Below are positions 46,475 through 55,091 of a stretch of 64,000 nucleotides of DNA, in pieces (position 1 is the stretch's first letter; each line of letters opens with the position of its first letter). The notes below the pieces were generated by a model. The model saw only the letters and a program-made list of their open reading frames with translations. It was not told the DNA's origin and made no database searches. The DNA is taken from assembly GCA_017410245.1 (NCBI GenBank), contig JAFQRE010000003.1, positions 1 through 64,000 of the forward strand. Reading direction: 5' to 3'. Both the position numbers and the translations under genes were made by a program. This DNA is from Bacteroidaceae bacterium. GTDB taxonomy: Bacteria; Bacteroidota; Bacteroidia; Bacteroidales; Barnesiellaceae_A.

Positions 46475-47179
46475 ATGACAAAAATATCACTATATACTAC
46501 AGAAACACGAATGGCCGACCTCATTGAGTCGAATTATAATTTATTGTTATTATTTCCTCGTTTCGGTCTGGAGCTTGGCGTAGGTGATAATACTATTGCC
46601 GAACAATGTGTGCGACAAGGAGTGTCGGCACATCTTTTTGTCATGATGTGCAATATCTATAGCCATGCCGATTATATGCCAACCGTCGCCGAGATTGAGC
46701 AATTGGACGTGGAGCAACTATTGGATTATTTATCGCGTTCGCACAAGTATTACGTTAAATCACGTCTTGTACCTATTGGCCGTCAGTTAAATCATATTTC
46801 GGAATATTGTGCCTCGGCGCATAGTACTGTGCTGCAACGTTTTTTCTCGGAGTATGAGCAAGAAGTTATGCATCACTTTAATTATGAGGAAGAGACCGTA
46901 TTTCCTTACATACGTACATTGCTGACGAAATACGATATGCCGACGGGCTATGATATAGATACCTTTAAGAACAATCATAGTAATATTGATGATAAATTGA
47001 GTGATCTGAAGAATATTATCGTGAAGCATCTGCGCGGTGTGGGTATGGCCGATGATATAACAGAGTTGTTGTTTCAGATATGCTCGTTGGAAGAAGACTT
47101 GAGTCGCCATACATTTATAGAAGATGTAGTGTTGATTCCTATGGTACAACACTTAGAAAAGACAATTTATGACAACTAA
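46475..47179 (+). CDS. Hemerythrin-domain protein (RIC/ScdA-like)
   Basis: A 234-residue mostly helical protein. Putative di-iron ligands are placed as in hemerythrin-like domains: H90, H134 with E138 in MHHFNYEEETVFPYI, H168 in NNHSNID, and H212 with E216 in RHTFIEDVVLIPM. The first 80 residues resemble the N-terminal part of RIC/ScdA proteins, which repair iron-sulfur clusters after NO or oxygen damage, but lack the Cys pair of ScdA (a single Cys at 45). I start at 46475 (MTKISLY), which follows the -7 box. It overlaps the next gene by 11 bp and leads an iron operon. Confidence 0.8.
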   Translation: MTKISLYTTETRMADLIESNYNLLLLFPRFGLELGVGDNTIAEQCVRQGVSAHLFVMMCNIYSHADYMPTVAEIEQLDVEQLLDYLSRSHKYYVKSRLVPIGRQLNHISEYCASAHSTVLQRFFSEYEQEVMHHFNYEEETVFPYIRTLLTKYDMPTGYDIDTFKNNHSNIDDKLSDLKNIIVKHLRGVGMADDITELLFQICSLEEDLSRHTFIEDVVLIPMVQHLEKTIYDN

Positions 47180-47756
47180 CAAGCGTATTGTCATCATAGA
47201 GCCTTATGCCATGATTGCTCATGGTTTGCGGTTGATGATAGACGACATAAAAGGATATGAGGTGAGTGCTGTCATTGCCGATAGCCACTATCTTGAGCGT
47301 ATTGTACCATTGCGCCCCGATATAGTGATTGTAAATCCGGCAATGATTGATAGTAGGCGTCGAGGCTTTCTTGATGAAATGTCGCAACGCTTGCCCGGGT
47401 CGTTATTTGCCGCATTGGTATATCAGTATATCGAACCTGAAGTAATTCGCAACTTCAAGGTGACGATAGACATATCGGACAGCCGAGAGAAAATAGCTGT
47501 GAAGTTGCGACAGTTGCTCGAAACCGGAGAGCAAGTTGTCGAGTCGCTGGAGTTGTCGGATAGAGAGAAAGAGATATTGGTTGCTGTGGCAAAGGGATTG
47601 ACCAATAAGACTATAGCCGAACAATATCATTTATCGGTACATACGGTAATAACTCATCGTAAAAATATTACGCGCAAAACCGGTATCAAATCGGTATCGG
47701 GATTAACTGTTTACGCAATACTCAACAATCTGATAGATATATCGGAGGTAGAGTGA
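47169..47756 (+). CDS. LuxR-type response regulator with degenerate receiver domain
   Basis: A 195-residue protein with a receiver-like N-terminal half (RIVIIEPYAMIAHGLRLMIDD) and a LuxR/NarL helix-turn-helix (about 126-186; LSDREKEILVAVAKGLTNKTIAEQYHLSVHTVITHRKNI). The residue at the end of the third beta strand, normally the phospho-acceptor Asp, is N56 in PDIVIVNPAMI, and one of the acidic pair is replaced by Pro12. It is therefore probably not activated by a kinase. It overlaps the hemerythrin gene, so the di-iron protein may be its sensing partner, and feoAB its target. Confidence 0.85.
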   Translation: MTTNKRIVIIEPYAMIAHGLRLMIDDIKGYEVSAVIADSHYLERIVPLRPDIVIVNPAMIDSRRRGFLDEMSQRLPGSLFAALVYQYIEPEVIRNFKVTIDISDSREKIAVKLRQLLETGEQVVESLELSDREKEILVAVAKGLTNKTIAEQYHLSVHTVITHRKNITRKTGIKSVSGLTVYAILNNLIDISEVE

Positions 47757-47775
47757 AAAGAATGGAAATTGAGAG

Positions 47776-50148
47776 ATGCGATTATCAAATCTGAAGATAG
47801 GCGAAAAGGCTGTGGTCGTAAAAGTGCTGGGTCGAGGTGCTTTTCGCAAACGTATTATAGAGATGGGATTTGTGCGTGGGCAAGAGGTCGTTGCAGAACT
47901 GAATGCTCCGATGCGCGATCCTATTAAATTCAAAATTATGGATTATGAAGTCTCGTTGCGTCGTAGCGAGGCTAACCTTATAGAGGTAGTGACCGAAGAG
48001 GAAGCTGCATATGTTGTTACACCAACATCGCATGGAACTACTACAGACGACATTGCCTATCAACGAGCTGTAGAGGAACGTAGTAAGACTATAAATATAG
48101 CACTTGTTGGTAATCCCAACTGCGGAAAGACATCATTGTTTAATGTTGCATCGGGAGCCAATGAGCATGTGGGTAACTATAGTGGTGTGACGGTCGATGC
48201 CAAAGCCGGTTATTTTGATTATAAAGGGTATCGTATCAATATTTTCGATTTGCCCGGTACATACTCTTTATCTACTTATACCCCTGAGGAGTTGTATGTG
48301 CGGCGTTATCTCAACAATGAGTTGCCCGATATTATAGTTAATGTAGTAGTTTCGTCCAACCTCGAACGCAATCTATATCTCACGACCGAACTTATTGATA
48401 TGGATTACAGTATGGTTGTAGCCTTGAATATGTATGATGAGTTGGAGAAGAGTGGTTCCAAGCTTGACTATAAGTTGTTGGGCGATATGATAGGAGTGCC
48501 TATGGTGCCTACTGTGTCGCGCACGGGTAAAGGTATTGATGAGCTCTTCGATACTGTTATAGAGGTGTATGAGCGACGCAACAAGTCGGTGCGACACGTC
48601 CATGTCAATCATGGGCCGGTTATTGAGGCTGCCATTGGTGAGTTGAAGGAGTCGTTGCGTCAGAGTAAGACGGCGTTGCAATATTCGCCTCGCTACTTGG
48701 CATTGAAGATGCTCGAGGGTGATAAAGAGGTAATGGCAATGTTGTCGGATAACGATAACTTTGAGGCGTTGAGTTTGCAGGCCGAAAAGTTGCGTACCGA
48801 TGTGGAGAATACACTCAAAGAGGATATAGAGCAAGCTGTTGCCAATGAGAAGTATGGCTTTATATCGGGTGCCTTGCAGGAAACAATGCAACAAGGTAAG
48901 CAAGATGAGCGCAATGTGACTCGTGTTATAGACTCCTTGGTGACAAACAAAGTAGTGGGTATTCCTATCTTCATTATTCTTATGGTGCTCATGTTCGAGG
49001 CAACCTTTGTATTGGGAGCCTATCCCATGTCGTGGATAGAGGAGGGAGTTGCTCTCTTGTCATCGTGGTTGCATGGAATAATGCCGGCGGGACCTCTCAA
49101 AGATTTGCTCATCGATGGTGTACTGGGAGGAGTAGGAGGTGTGATAGTTTTCTTGCCCAATATACTTATACTCTATCTCTTTATATCGCTGATGGAGGAC
49201 TCGGGATACATGGCGCGAGCTGCTTTTATCATGGATAAGGCTATGCACAAGATAGGATTGCATGGTAAGTCTTTTATCCCCCTGGTAATGGGTTTTGGTT
49301 GCAATGTGCCGGCTATCATGGCAACACGCACCATAGAGAGCCGTAGCAGCCGTCTTATAACTATACTTATCAATCCGTTTATTTCGTGTAGCGCACGATT
49401 GCCTGTATATATCTTATTTATAGGCACATTCTTTCCACGTCATGTAGGTTGGGCTTTTCTATTGCTATATCTTGCGGGTATGATGGTTGCGTTTGTCACA
49501 GCCAAGTTGTTGCGTAAAATTCATTTTAAGGAAGATGAAACACCATTTGTGATGGAGTTGCCCCCTTATCGCATACCTACGGTCAAGGCTACTTGTCGTC
49601 ACATGTGGAACAAGGCCGAACAATACCTGCGTAAGATGGGTGGTGTAATATTGGTAGCATCGGTTATTGTATGGGCATTGAGCTACTATCCACGTCCCGA
49701 TGTAGATCGTGAACTTACACCCGATGAAGCAGTAGAGCAACAAGCCAACTCGTATATGGGCCGGTTGGGACAGGCTATATCGCCAGTCTTGGAGCCATTG
49801 GGCTTCAATTGGAAAGTAACCATTGCCCTTATATCGGGTACTGCTGCCAAGGAACTTATAGTAAGCACATTGGGCGTGCTGTATGCCGGTGGTGACGAAG
49901 AGCCAGAAACATTGTCGGTTAAACTTACACAACCCAATCCTGCTACGGGTGTACCCGACTTTACCCCTTTGGTGGCAGCTTCGTTCCTTATCTTTGTGTC
50001 GTTGTATGTGCCATGTATAGCCTCCGTAACAGCAGTCGCCAAGGAGACGGGTAGCTGGAAGTGGGGGGCATTCTCTGTGCTATATAATACATTTATTGCT
50101 TGGCTGTGTGCATTTGTTGTGTATCAGGTAGGCCTATTATTTATGTAG
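47776..50148 (+). CDS. feoB: FeoA-FeoB fusion, ferrous iron transporter
   Basis: A 790-residue protein for GTP-dependent Fe(II) import. Residues 1-75 are a FeoA SH3-like domain (LSNLKIGEKAVVVKVLGRGAFRKRIIEMGFVRGQEV). The G domain follows from about 105 with G1 GNPNCGKTSLFN at 112-123, the NYSGVTVDAK switch and FDLPGTYSL. The membrane part includes LPNILILYLFISLMEDSGYMARAAFIMDK, GFGCNVPAIMATRTIESRSSRLIT and the FeoB C-terminal gate helices. FeoA-B fusions are usual in Bacteroidetes. It lies 19 bp after the LuxR gene and 4 bp before a Cys-rich membrane protein. Confidence 0.97.
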   Translation: MRLSNLKIGEKAVVVKVLGRGAFRKRIIEMGFVRGQEVVAELNAPMRDPIKFKIMDYEVSLRRSEANLIEVVTEEEAAYVVTPTSHGTTTDDIAYQRAVEERSKTINIALVGNPNCGKTSLFNVASGANEHVGNYSGVTVDAKAGYFDYKGYRINIFDLPGTYSLSTYTPEELYVRRYLNNELPDIIVNVVVSSNLERNLYLTTELIDMDYSMVVALNMYDELEKSGSKLDYKLLGDMIGVPMVPTVSRTGKGIDELFDTVIEVYERRNKSVRHVHVNHGPVIEAAIGELKESLRQSKTALQYSPRYLALKMLEGDKEVMAMLSDNDNFEALSLQAEKLRTDVENTLKEDIEQAVANEKYGFISGALQETMQQGKQDERNVTRVIDSLVTNKVVGIPIFIILMVLMFEATFVLGAYPMSWIEEGVALLSSWLHGIMPAGPLKDLLIDGVLGGVGGVIVFLPNILILYLFISLMEDSGYMARAAFIMDKAMHKIGLHGKSFIPLVMGFGCNVPAIMATRTIESRSSRLITILINPFISCSARLPVYILFIGTFFPRHVGWAFLLLYLAGMMVAFVTAKLLRKIHFKEDETPFVMELPPYRIPTVKATCRHMWNKAEQYLRKMGGVILVASVIVWALSYYPRPDVDRELTPDEAVEQQANSYMGRLGQAISPVLEPLGFNWKVTIALISGTAAKELIVSTLGVLYAGGDEEPETLSVKLTQPNPATGVPDFTPLVAASFLIFVSLYVPCIASVTAVAKETGSWKWGAFSVLYNTFIAWLCAFVVYQVGLLFM

Positions 50149-50152
50149 AGAA

Positions 50153-50377
50153 ATGAGTATTTTAGTACAAGAGATAATAGTAAGTCTTATTGTTGCGGTT
50201 GCCATGCTATGGGTTGTAAGGCGAATCATCAATCGAATACGTCACAAAAACAACGTATCGAATTGTAATTGTGAGGGTTGTCCACTTGCACAAGGTACAG
50301 GGTGCGATAGAAAAATAAAAAACATTGAAGATTGTCGTAAAAAAGTAGATAAAAACGTTGCACATTCCGATAATTAA
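50153..50377 (+). CDS. FeoB-associated Cys-rich membrane protein
   Basis: A 74-residue protein with one N-terminal membrane helix (IIVSLIVAVAMLWVVRRII) and a cytoplasmic tail holding CNCEGCPLAQGTGC and a further Cys. This is the small accessory protein found behind feoB in many Bacteroidetes, comparable in place to FeoC. The five cysteines could bind iron or a cluster near the transporter. The -33 box of the next tRNA gene lies inside its last codons. Confidence 0.88.
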   Translation: MSILVQEIIVSLIVAVAMLWVVRRIINRIRHKNNVSNCNCEGCPLAQGTGCDRKIKNIEDCRKKVDKNVAHSDN

Positions 50378-50388
50378 CATTACCTTTG
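50358..50388 (+). promoter_or_regulatory. Promoter of tRNA-Cys
   Basis: TTG at 50358-50360 (inside the preceding gene), 20 bp, TACCTTTG at 50381-50388. Confidence 0.83.
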
Positions 50389-50406
50389 CATCGCAAAAGC
50401 ACAAAG

Positions 50407-50477
50407 GGTGCCTTGTCCGAGTGGCTAGGAGCCGGTCTGCAAAACCGTTTACGGCGGTTCGAATCCGCCAGGCACCT
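50407..50477 (+). tRNA. tRNA-Cys (anticodon GCA)
   Basis: Acceptor GGTGCCT/AGGCACC, anticodon stem CGGT/ACCG with loop CTGCAAA, T-loop GGTTCGAATCC, discriminator T as expected for cysteine. The 3' CCA is not encoded. Confidence 0.96.
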
Positions 50478-50484
50478 CAAGAAA

Positions 50485-50521
50485 AATCCTCTACCAAAGC
50501 ATGGCAGAGGATTTTTTTTTT
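50485..50521 (+). terminator. Terminator of tRNA-Cys
   Basis: AATCCTCT (50485-50492) pairs with AGAGGATT (50506-50513), followed by a long T run. Confidence 0.88.
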
Positions 50522-50525
50522 TATA

Positions 50526-50978
50526 TTATAACCCTTCGTAGAGTGGTATCTCTTGAAGGAATGTGTGTGTGCGTGTATTGTAATCAATGTGGCAACAATA
50601 GTGCGAAAGACCATTGGAAACGATGATGTAGGGAACATTGTATATCATATTGTAGCGCACAATCTGGTCGAATGTATGTTGTGTGATAGTAATATGAGGA
50701 GCCTTATATTCGATAAGAACCAATGGCTCTCCTTGAGCATCATAAATGATTGTGTCGCAACGACGAGGACGACCGTTGAGAGTAAGAGAAATCTCATTTC
50801 CAATGCGTCCGGCGGGATAATGGCGATGATTGGTAAGAAAGGCAACAAAGTGTTGTCGTACCCACTCCTCGGGAGTGAGTGCGACATAACGATGCCGTGT
50901 AGTATCCCATATGGCTATGTTGCCATCTTCTTTGCGTTTGAGGCGGTAGGGGTATGTTGGCAAATTCAGTTCAATCAT
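50526..50978 (-). CDS. HSDR_N_2 domain protein (PD-(D/E)XK nuclease-like)
   Basis: A 150-residue protein similar to the N-terminal nuclease domain of type I restriction R subunits. The nuclease core is visible as RRCDTIIYDAQGEPLVLIEYKAP, with Asp and the ExK pair. No helicase, methylase or specificity gene is nearby, so it is not part of a restriction system here. In many Bacteroidales it stands alone beside holA, suggesting a DNA-repair or replication role. The T-rich tail of the tRNA-Cys terminator ends 4 bp from its stop codon. Confidence 0.85.
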   Translation of the reverse strand: MIELNLPTYPYRLKRKEDGNIAIWDTTRHRYVALTPEEWVRQHFVAFLTNHRHYPAGRIGNEISLTLNGRPRRCDTIIYDAQGEPLVLIEYKAPHITITQHTFDQIVRYNMIYNVPYIIVSNGLSHYCCHIDYNTRTHTFLQEIPLYEGL

Positions 50979-51025
50979 CGTACCCGAAAAATTTGCGAGT
51001 TAGTAATCTTATGAGTAATTTTACC

Positions 51026-51056
51026 CAAAATTACATCAATCATCTGTTTTGTGCAA
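51026..51056 (-). promoter_or_regulatory. Promoter of the HSDR_N_2 gene
   Basis: Minus strand: TTG at 51056-51054, 20 bp, TAATTTTG at 51033-51026; UTR about 44 nt. Confidence 0.65.
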
Positions 51057-51080
51057 ATATTGAGGTGAAACTTTTGAGTT

Positions 51081-52106
51081 ATGGCCAAGAAAGATTCTAA
51101 CCAATATCTTGAAATACTGCGTGATGTGCGCAGTGGAGTTTTCAAACCTGTCTATTTCTTGATGGGCGAGGAGAGCTATTTTATAGACCTTATTACCGAG
51201 GCTATTATCAAGCACGCACTTACCGATGATGAGCGCGACTTCAACCAGACCATTATGTATGGTGCCGATGTACCCAATTATGGTGTTGTTGTGAATGCTG
51301 CCAAGCGCTATCCGATGATGGCTCAGCGTCAGCTTGTTGTTGTCAAGGAGGCTCAGCAGATACCCAATATTGAGATGCTTTCGTATTATCTCAAGCAACC
51401 TCTCAGTAGTACGGTATTGGTTATAAATCACAAGTATGGTACTGTGAAAGGTAAGAAGTTGCTGAGCGAGATAGAGCAAGTGGGCGTGGTGTATGAGTCG
51501 AAGAAACTGTACGACAACCAACTGCCGGCTTTTATCAACAACTATGTGGCCGATATGGGTTACACGATAGAGATGAAAGCTATGCAGATGTTGGCCGACT
51601 TTATAGGAAGCGATCTCAACCGCCTATCGAGCGAGTTGGACAAATTGCGCATCTCGATGGGTGAGAAAAACAAGCGTATTACACCCGATGACGTAGAACG
51701 TAATGTAGGAGTGAGCAAGGATTTTAATAACTTTGAGCTGCTCAATGCCATAGTTATGCGCAATGCACTTAAAGCCAACCAAATTGTAAATTATTTTGAA
51801 CGCAATCCCAAGAGTAACCCGTTTATAGTTACGATAAGTGTTTTGTTTGGTTTTTTCTCCAATCTGCTCATTGCTTACTTTGCTGCCGATAAGAGCGAAC
51901 AAGGGTTGATGCAAGAATTGAAGTTGCGTTCAACCTTTCAAGCTCGTGATTATGTGACGGCCATGCGCAATTATAATGCTTTCAAGTGTATAGATGTAAT
52001 TTCGTTGTTGCGACAATATGATTCTCGTTCTAAGGGTATAGGTACAACAAGCAATACAACCGAAGGCGAAATGCTACGAGAACTGGTATTTAAGATAATG
52101 CATTGA
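51081..52106 (+). CDS. holA: DNA polymerase III, delta subunit
   Basis: A 341-residue clamp-loader subunit. It starts ILRDVRSGVFKPVYFLMGEESYFIDLITEAIIKHAL and continues with FNQTIMYGADV and AKRYPMMAQRQLVVVKEAQ, as in HolA, then the lid and collar helices (DLNRLSSELDKLRISMGEKNKRITPDDVERNVGVSKDFNNFELLNAIV). HolA opens the sliding clamp during replication. It diverges from the HSDR_N_2 gene over 102 bp and converges on the PorT-like gene with only 12 bp between stops. Confidence 0.95.
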   Translation: MAKKDSNQYLEILRDVRSGVFKPVYFLMGEESYFIDLITEAIIKHALTDDERDFNQTIMYGADVPNYGVVVNAAKRYPMMAQRQLVVVKEAQQIPNIEMLSYYLKQPLSSTVLVINHKYGTVKGKKLLSEIEQVGVVYESKKLYDNQLPAFINNYVADMGYTIEMKAMQMLADFIGSDLNRLSSELDKLRISMGEKNKRITPDDVERNVGVSKDFNNFELLNAIVMRNALKANQIVNYFERNPKSNPFIVTISVLFGFFSNLLIAYFAADKSEQGLMQELKLRSTFQARDYVTAMRNYNAFKCIDVISLLRQYDSRSKGIGTTSNTTEGEMLRELVFKIMH

Positions 52107-52118
52107 TGGGCTGTAGGG

Positions 52119-52808
52119 CTACTTCCAAACACTGAACATGTAGGCGAGGGTTACAAGGAAACCTCTATTGGCCGATGAGCCATAGAAAACGTCCGACTTG
52201 CGATTGCCAAAAATGTCACCTAAGCCGAAGTAGTATCGTCCCTCAATCATAAAAATGTGTTTGTTCATTCGTAATTCTGCACCCAATCCTCCTGTTATAC
52301 CATAATCGATATTATTCTTTATAGGTAACTCATACGACTCCTTGATGGTATTGGGATTGCTGAATGATGGCAGATTTTGGGTGTCAAAGTTTGCACTCTT
52401 TGTGTCACTAATCATAATGCCCAGTTGAGGACCTAAATTGACAAAGCCTCTGAACTTGTCGGAGCCAAAGTATATATGTGTCATGAAAGGTATCTCTACA
52501 TAATTGAGTACACGACGGTATTGATAGGGATCATACTCGAAAAACTCGTCCCAACCTCGTTGTGTAAAGTTTGCTTCAATAATAAGGCCAAATATCTTTT
52601 CCTCGGTATATCTCATGGCGATACCGGCTGTATATCCCAGCCATGTATTTTGCTGTATAACAGGCGAAAAAGCCATATTGGGAATAGAAATACCGGCCTT
52701 CACACCCAATAGCATCTCGCGCTTGAAGTTGGCATCTCGTACTTGTGCGGTCATAGACAAGCACGATATCAATAACAGACAGATTGCAGTGAAGAAACTT
52801 CTTTTCAT
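52119..52808 (-). CDS. PorT-like outer-membrane beta-barrel protein
   Basis: A 229-residue protein with signal peptide (MKRSFFTAICLLLISCLSMTAQ) and an eight-stranded barrel pattern: LLGVKAGISIPNMAF, LGYTAGIAMRYTEEKIFGLIIEANFTQRGW, LNYVEIPFMTHIYFG, FRGFVNLGPQLGIMISD, YGITGGLGAELRMNKHIFMIEGRYYFGLG and GFLVTLAYMFSVWK. The family includes PorT of the T9SS but also many barrels of unknown role. It starts 5 bp after the LysM/binding-protein gene, so the pair probably forms an envelope complex. Confidence 0.82.
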   Translation of the reverse strand: MKRSFFTAICLLLISCLSMTAQVRDANFKREMLLGVKAGISIPNMAFSPVIQQNTWLGYTAGIAMRYTEEKIFGLIIEANFTQRGWDEFFEYDPYQYRRVLNYVEIPFMTHIYFGSDKFRGFVNLGPQLGIMISDTKSANFDTQNLPSFSNPNTIKESYELPIKNNIDYGITGGLGAELRMNKHIFMIEGRYYFGLGDIFGNRKSDVFYGSSANRGFLVTLAYMFSVWK

Positions 52809-52813
52809 GCTAT

Positions 52814-54877
52814 TTAGTTGCTTATCTTTTCTATCTTCATATCGGGTGATAGGTGGACAAAGTAGAATGACTTATTGATGAAGCCACTCCAATTGTTGAT
52901 GCGTTCAAATCGGAAATCGGTTTGTATTGCATTATTCTCTTGAGGCATCTCGTAATTGGCGAAGTGTTTACCATGTTTTGCAATAGCACTCATAAAATAC
53001 AATCCGGTATCAAAGCCGAGGATTGCATATCGAGGACTTGCGTTTTGCATCTCTTCGTTGTACCAGTAAAGATACTTGATACTGAGGTCGTAAAGACGAG
53101 TATCGTCGGGTACTGTATAGAAACGCGAGAAGATGTAGGTATCGAGTTTATACAACTTGTTGATATTCTTATTGATTTGAGGTACCCAATTGGGGTATCC
53201 AAATAGCGATACGTTGCACATGGGTGTTTTGTTGGTAAATTCAACTAGGCCGGGTAGTAGAGTGACGATGGCTTCTTTTTTGTTTGAAGTCGGCACAAAA
53301 ACAACCGATGGTAATGCCGAGATACTGCGCAAATCGCTTGCATTGAGTACGGTGCTGTAACTGCAAGTTGTATATTTTATGTTACGTTCGTCGAGTTCGC
53401 CTTTGAGAAGAGTTACAAAGACATTCTCAGTCTCTTCCAAGTCTTTGTTCTCTAAGAAAACAATACTTCGGTTCTTGAATGTTTTGATAAACAGAGCTAC
53501 AGTCTCTGCGTAAAAATAGGAGGCAGGAATATTGGTTTGGAATACGCGTGCATTGGTATTTACTTTCTCATTTTTCAGAGAGAATGTATTGACTACATTG
53601 ATGTCGTATTTTTCGCCAAAGTCGGCAATGAGATCAATAGCCTCATCGTCTTCCGGTGCAATGATAAGGTCCATAACGGTGAGGTGTGGATCATCGAGAA
53701 TTTCCTTGACCAATTCAATGGAGTCTTGAGTGTCGTATGTTGTAAGGTTGATAGAGTAACCTTGTCTTTTGAGGCTATCGACTGCCAAGAGGAATCCTTG
53801 ATAATACTCGGTATAGAGCGACGACTTGATGCTGCTCTGCTCGTTTAGCATAAATGGTAGCATTACAGCAACATTGATATGGTCGGTATCTTTTTTGTCA
53901 TATATTTGATTGTATAGCGAGTCAAGATATTCTTTCGAATCTTCTTCTTTTACCTCTTCGGCTAATTTTTGTTGTGTGTGTAATGAGGGAATTACCAAAA
54001 TAGTGCCTTCGCTCACTTTACGAATGTTGCGGTTAGCAGCCTTGAGGCTATCGATAGGCAGGTCAAATTTTTGAGCTATGCTGAAGAAAGTCTCTTTTTT
54101 CTTGGCGGTATATGTGTTTTGTGATATCTCTTTAGCATCGGGCTGTGTATGCTCTTGCGATACTACATTCGCCTCCTTCTCTTCGTTGGTATTGGCTATG
54201 AGATTGGAATCTTGCTCGGGTTGATGTGGGGTTTGTGTAGGTATGCGTATTACAGCACCTTTGGCAAGCTTGTTGGGCTTGATACCCGGGTTGGCTTGTA
54301 TAATCTTTTTTACAGATACATCGTATTTGTGCGATATGGCATATAGAGTCTCGCCCGAAACGATGGTGTGATATATGTAATTTGTCTCTTCCGATGCTAC
54401 TTGATTCTTCTGTTTAGTATTGGTTTTATCGGTAGCCTTGCTGTTGTTCCCTTTTTGAGGAATAATGAGTTTGTCGCCGGCATTAATGCGGCTATGTATC
54501 CCCTGATTATATTCTCTTATATCATCAATAGTAACATTATACATGGCGGCTATACCATACAGCGTTTCGCCGCGTTTGATGGTGTGAGTAAAGGTGGTAT
54601 TGATAGATTTACTATCGTCCGAAGACTCGTCGTTGATGGGTATAAAGAGTACTTGATCGCGTTTTAGCCCATTCTTAGCAGCCGGGTTATATTTGACAAT
54701 CTCTTCTTCCGATATGTTGAATTTCTTTGAGATAGCATAAAATCCTTCGCCTTTTTCTACCTTATAGACATAGTATTCTTTGCCATTCATTGTCTTGCGG
54801 GGTAGATTTGCTGTTTGTGCCATTGCCATAAAAGCAATCGTACATAGAACGTATGTTATGATGGTTTTTATATTCAT
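52814..54877 (-). CDS. Exported protein with four LysM domains and a type 1 periplasmic-binding domain
   Basis: A 687-residue protein with a signal peptide (1-20), four LysM repeats at about 36-81, 96-140, 168-213 and 255-297, and from about 333 to the end a domain like the type 1 periplasmic-binding fold (VAVMLPFMLNEQ ... YYQGFLLAVDSLKRQGYSINLTTYDTQDS ... LIIAPEDDEAIDLIADFGEKYDINVVNTFS). LysM binds peptidoglycan, so the protein should sit in the periplasm on the wall and present a ligand- or partner-binding lobe. The start at 54877 begins the signal peptide. It is co-transcribed with the PorT-like barrel. Confidence 0.88.
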   Translation of the reverse strand: MNIKTIITYVLCTIAFMAMAQTANLPRKTMNGKEYYVYKVEKGEGFYAISKKFNISEEEIVKYNPAAKNGLKRDQVLFIPINDESSDDSKSINTTFTHTIKRGETLYGIAAMYNVTIDDIREYNQGIHSRINAGDKLIIPQKGNNSKATDKTNTKQKNQVASEETNYIYHTIVSGETLYAISHKYDVSVKKIIQANPGIKPNKLAKGAVIRIPTQTPHQPEQDSNLIANTNEEKEANVVSQEHTQPDAKEISQNTYTAKKKETFFSIAQKFDLPIDSLKAANRNIRKVSEGTILVIPSLHTQQKLAEEVKEEDSKEYLDSLYNQIYDKKDTDHINVAVMLPFMLNEQSSIKSSLYTEYYQGFLLAVDSLKRQGYSINLTTYDTQDSIELVKEILDDPHLTVMDLIIAPEDDEAIDLIADFGEKYDINVVNTFSLKNEKVNTNARVFQTNIPASYFYAETVALFIKTFKNRSIVFLENKDLEETENVFVTLLKGELDERNIKYTTCSYSTVLNASDLRSISALPSVVFVPTSNKKEAIVTLLPGLVEFTNKTPMCNVSLFGYPNWVPQINKNINKLYKLDTYIFSRFYTVPDDTRLYDLSIKYLYWYNEEMQNASPRYAILGFDTGLYFMSAIAKHGKHFANYEMPQENNAIQTDFRFERINNWSGFINKSFYFVHLSPDMKIEKISN

Positions 54878-54913
54878 ACCAATCGAGTAGATTTTTAAGG
54901 TCAATAGTTCCGA

Positions 54914-54944
54914 CAAAGTTACAAATAAATCGTTGTCTGTGCAA
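54914..54944 (-). promoter_or_regulatory. Promoter of the LysM-PorT operon
   Basis: Minus strand: TTG at 54944-54942, 20 bp, TAACTTTG at 54921-54914. Confidence 0.8.
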
Positions 54945-55003
54945 TGAAAATTATATGCTTTGTTGCTAAAAATGTTTTTTATGAATGTTTAGAGACTGTG
55001 TGG

Positions 55004-55034
55004 TTTGTGAAATGATGGAAAAATATTATTTTTG
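55004..55034 (+). promoter_or_regulatory. Promoter of the T9SS type B-transglycosylase-uvrA unit
   Basis: TTTG at 55004-55007, 19 bp, TATTTTTG at 55027-55034. Confidence 0.75.
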
Positions 55035-55091
55035 TTGATTGAGCCATTGGCATAGTGTGTCAATGGCCTAACGTAAGAAACAGAAATAGAA

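Noticed and set aside
50526-50978. Part of a type I restriction-modification locus
   Set aside because: No hsdM, hsdS or helicase part of hsdR nearby; the neighbours are a tRNA and holA.
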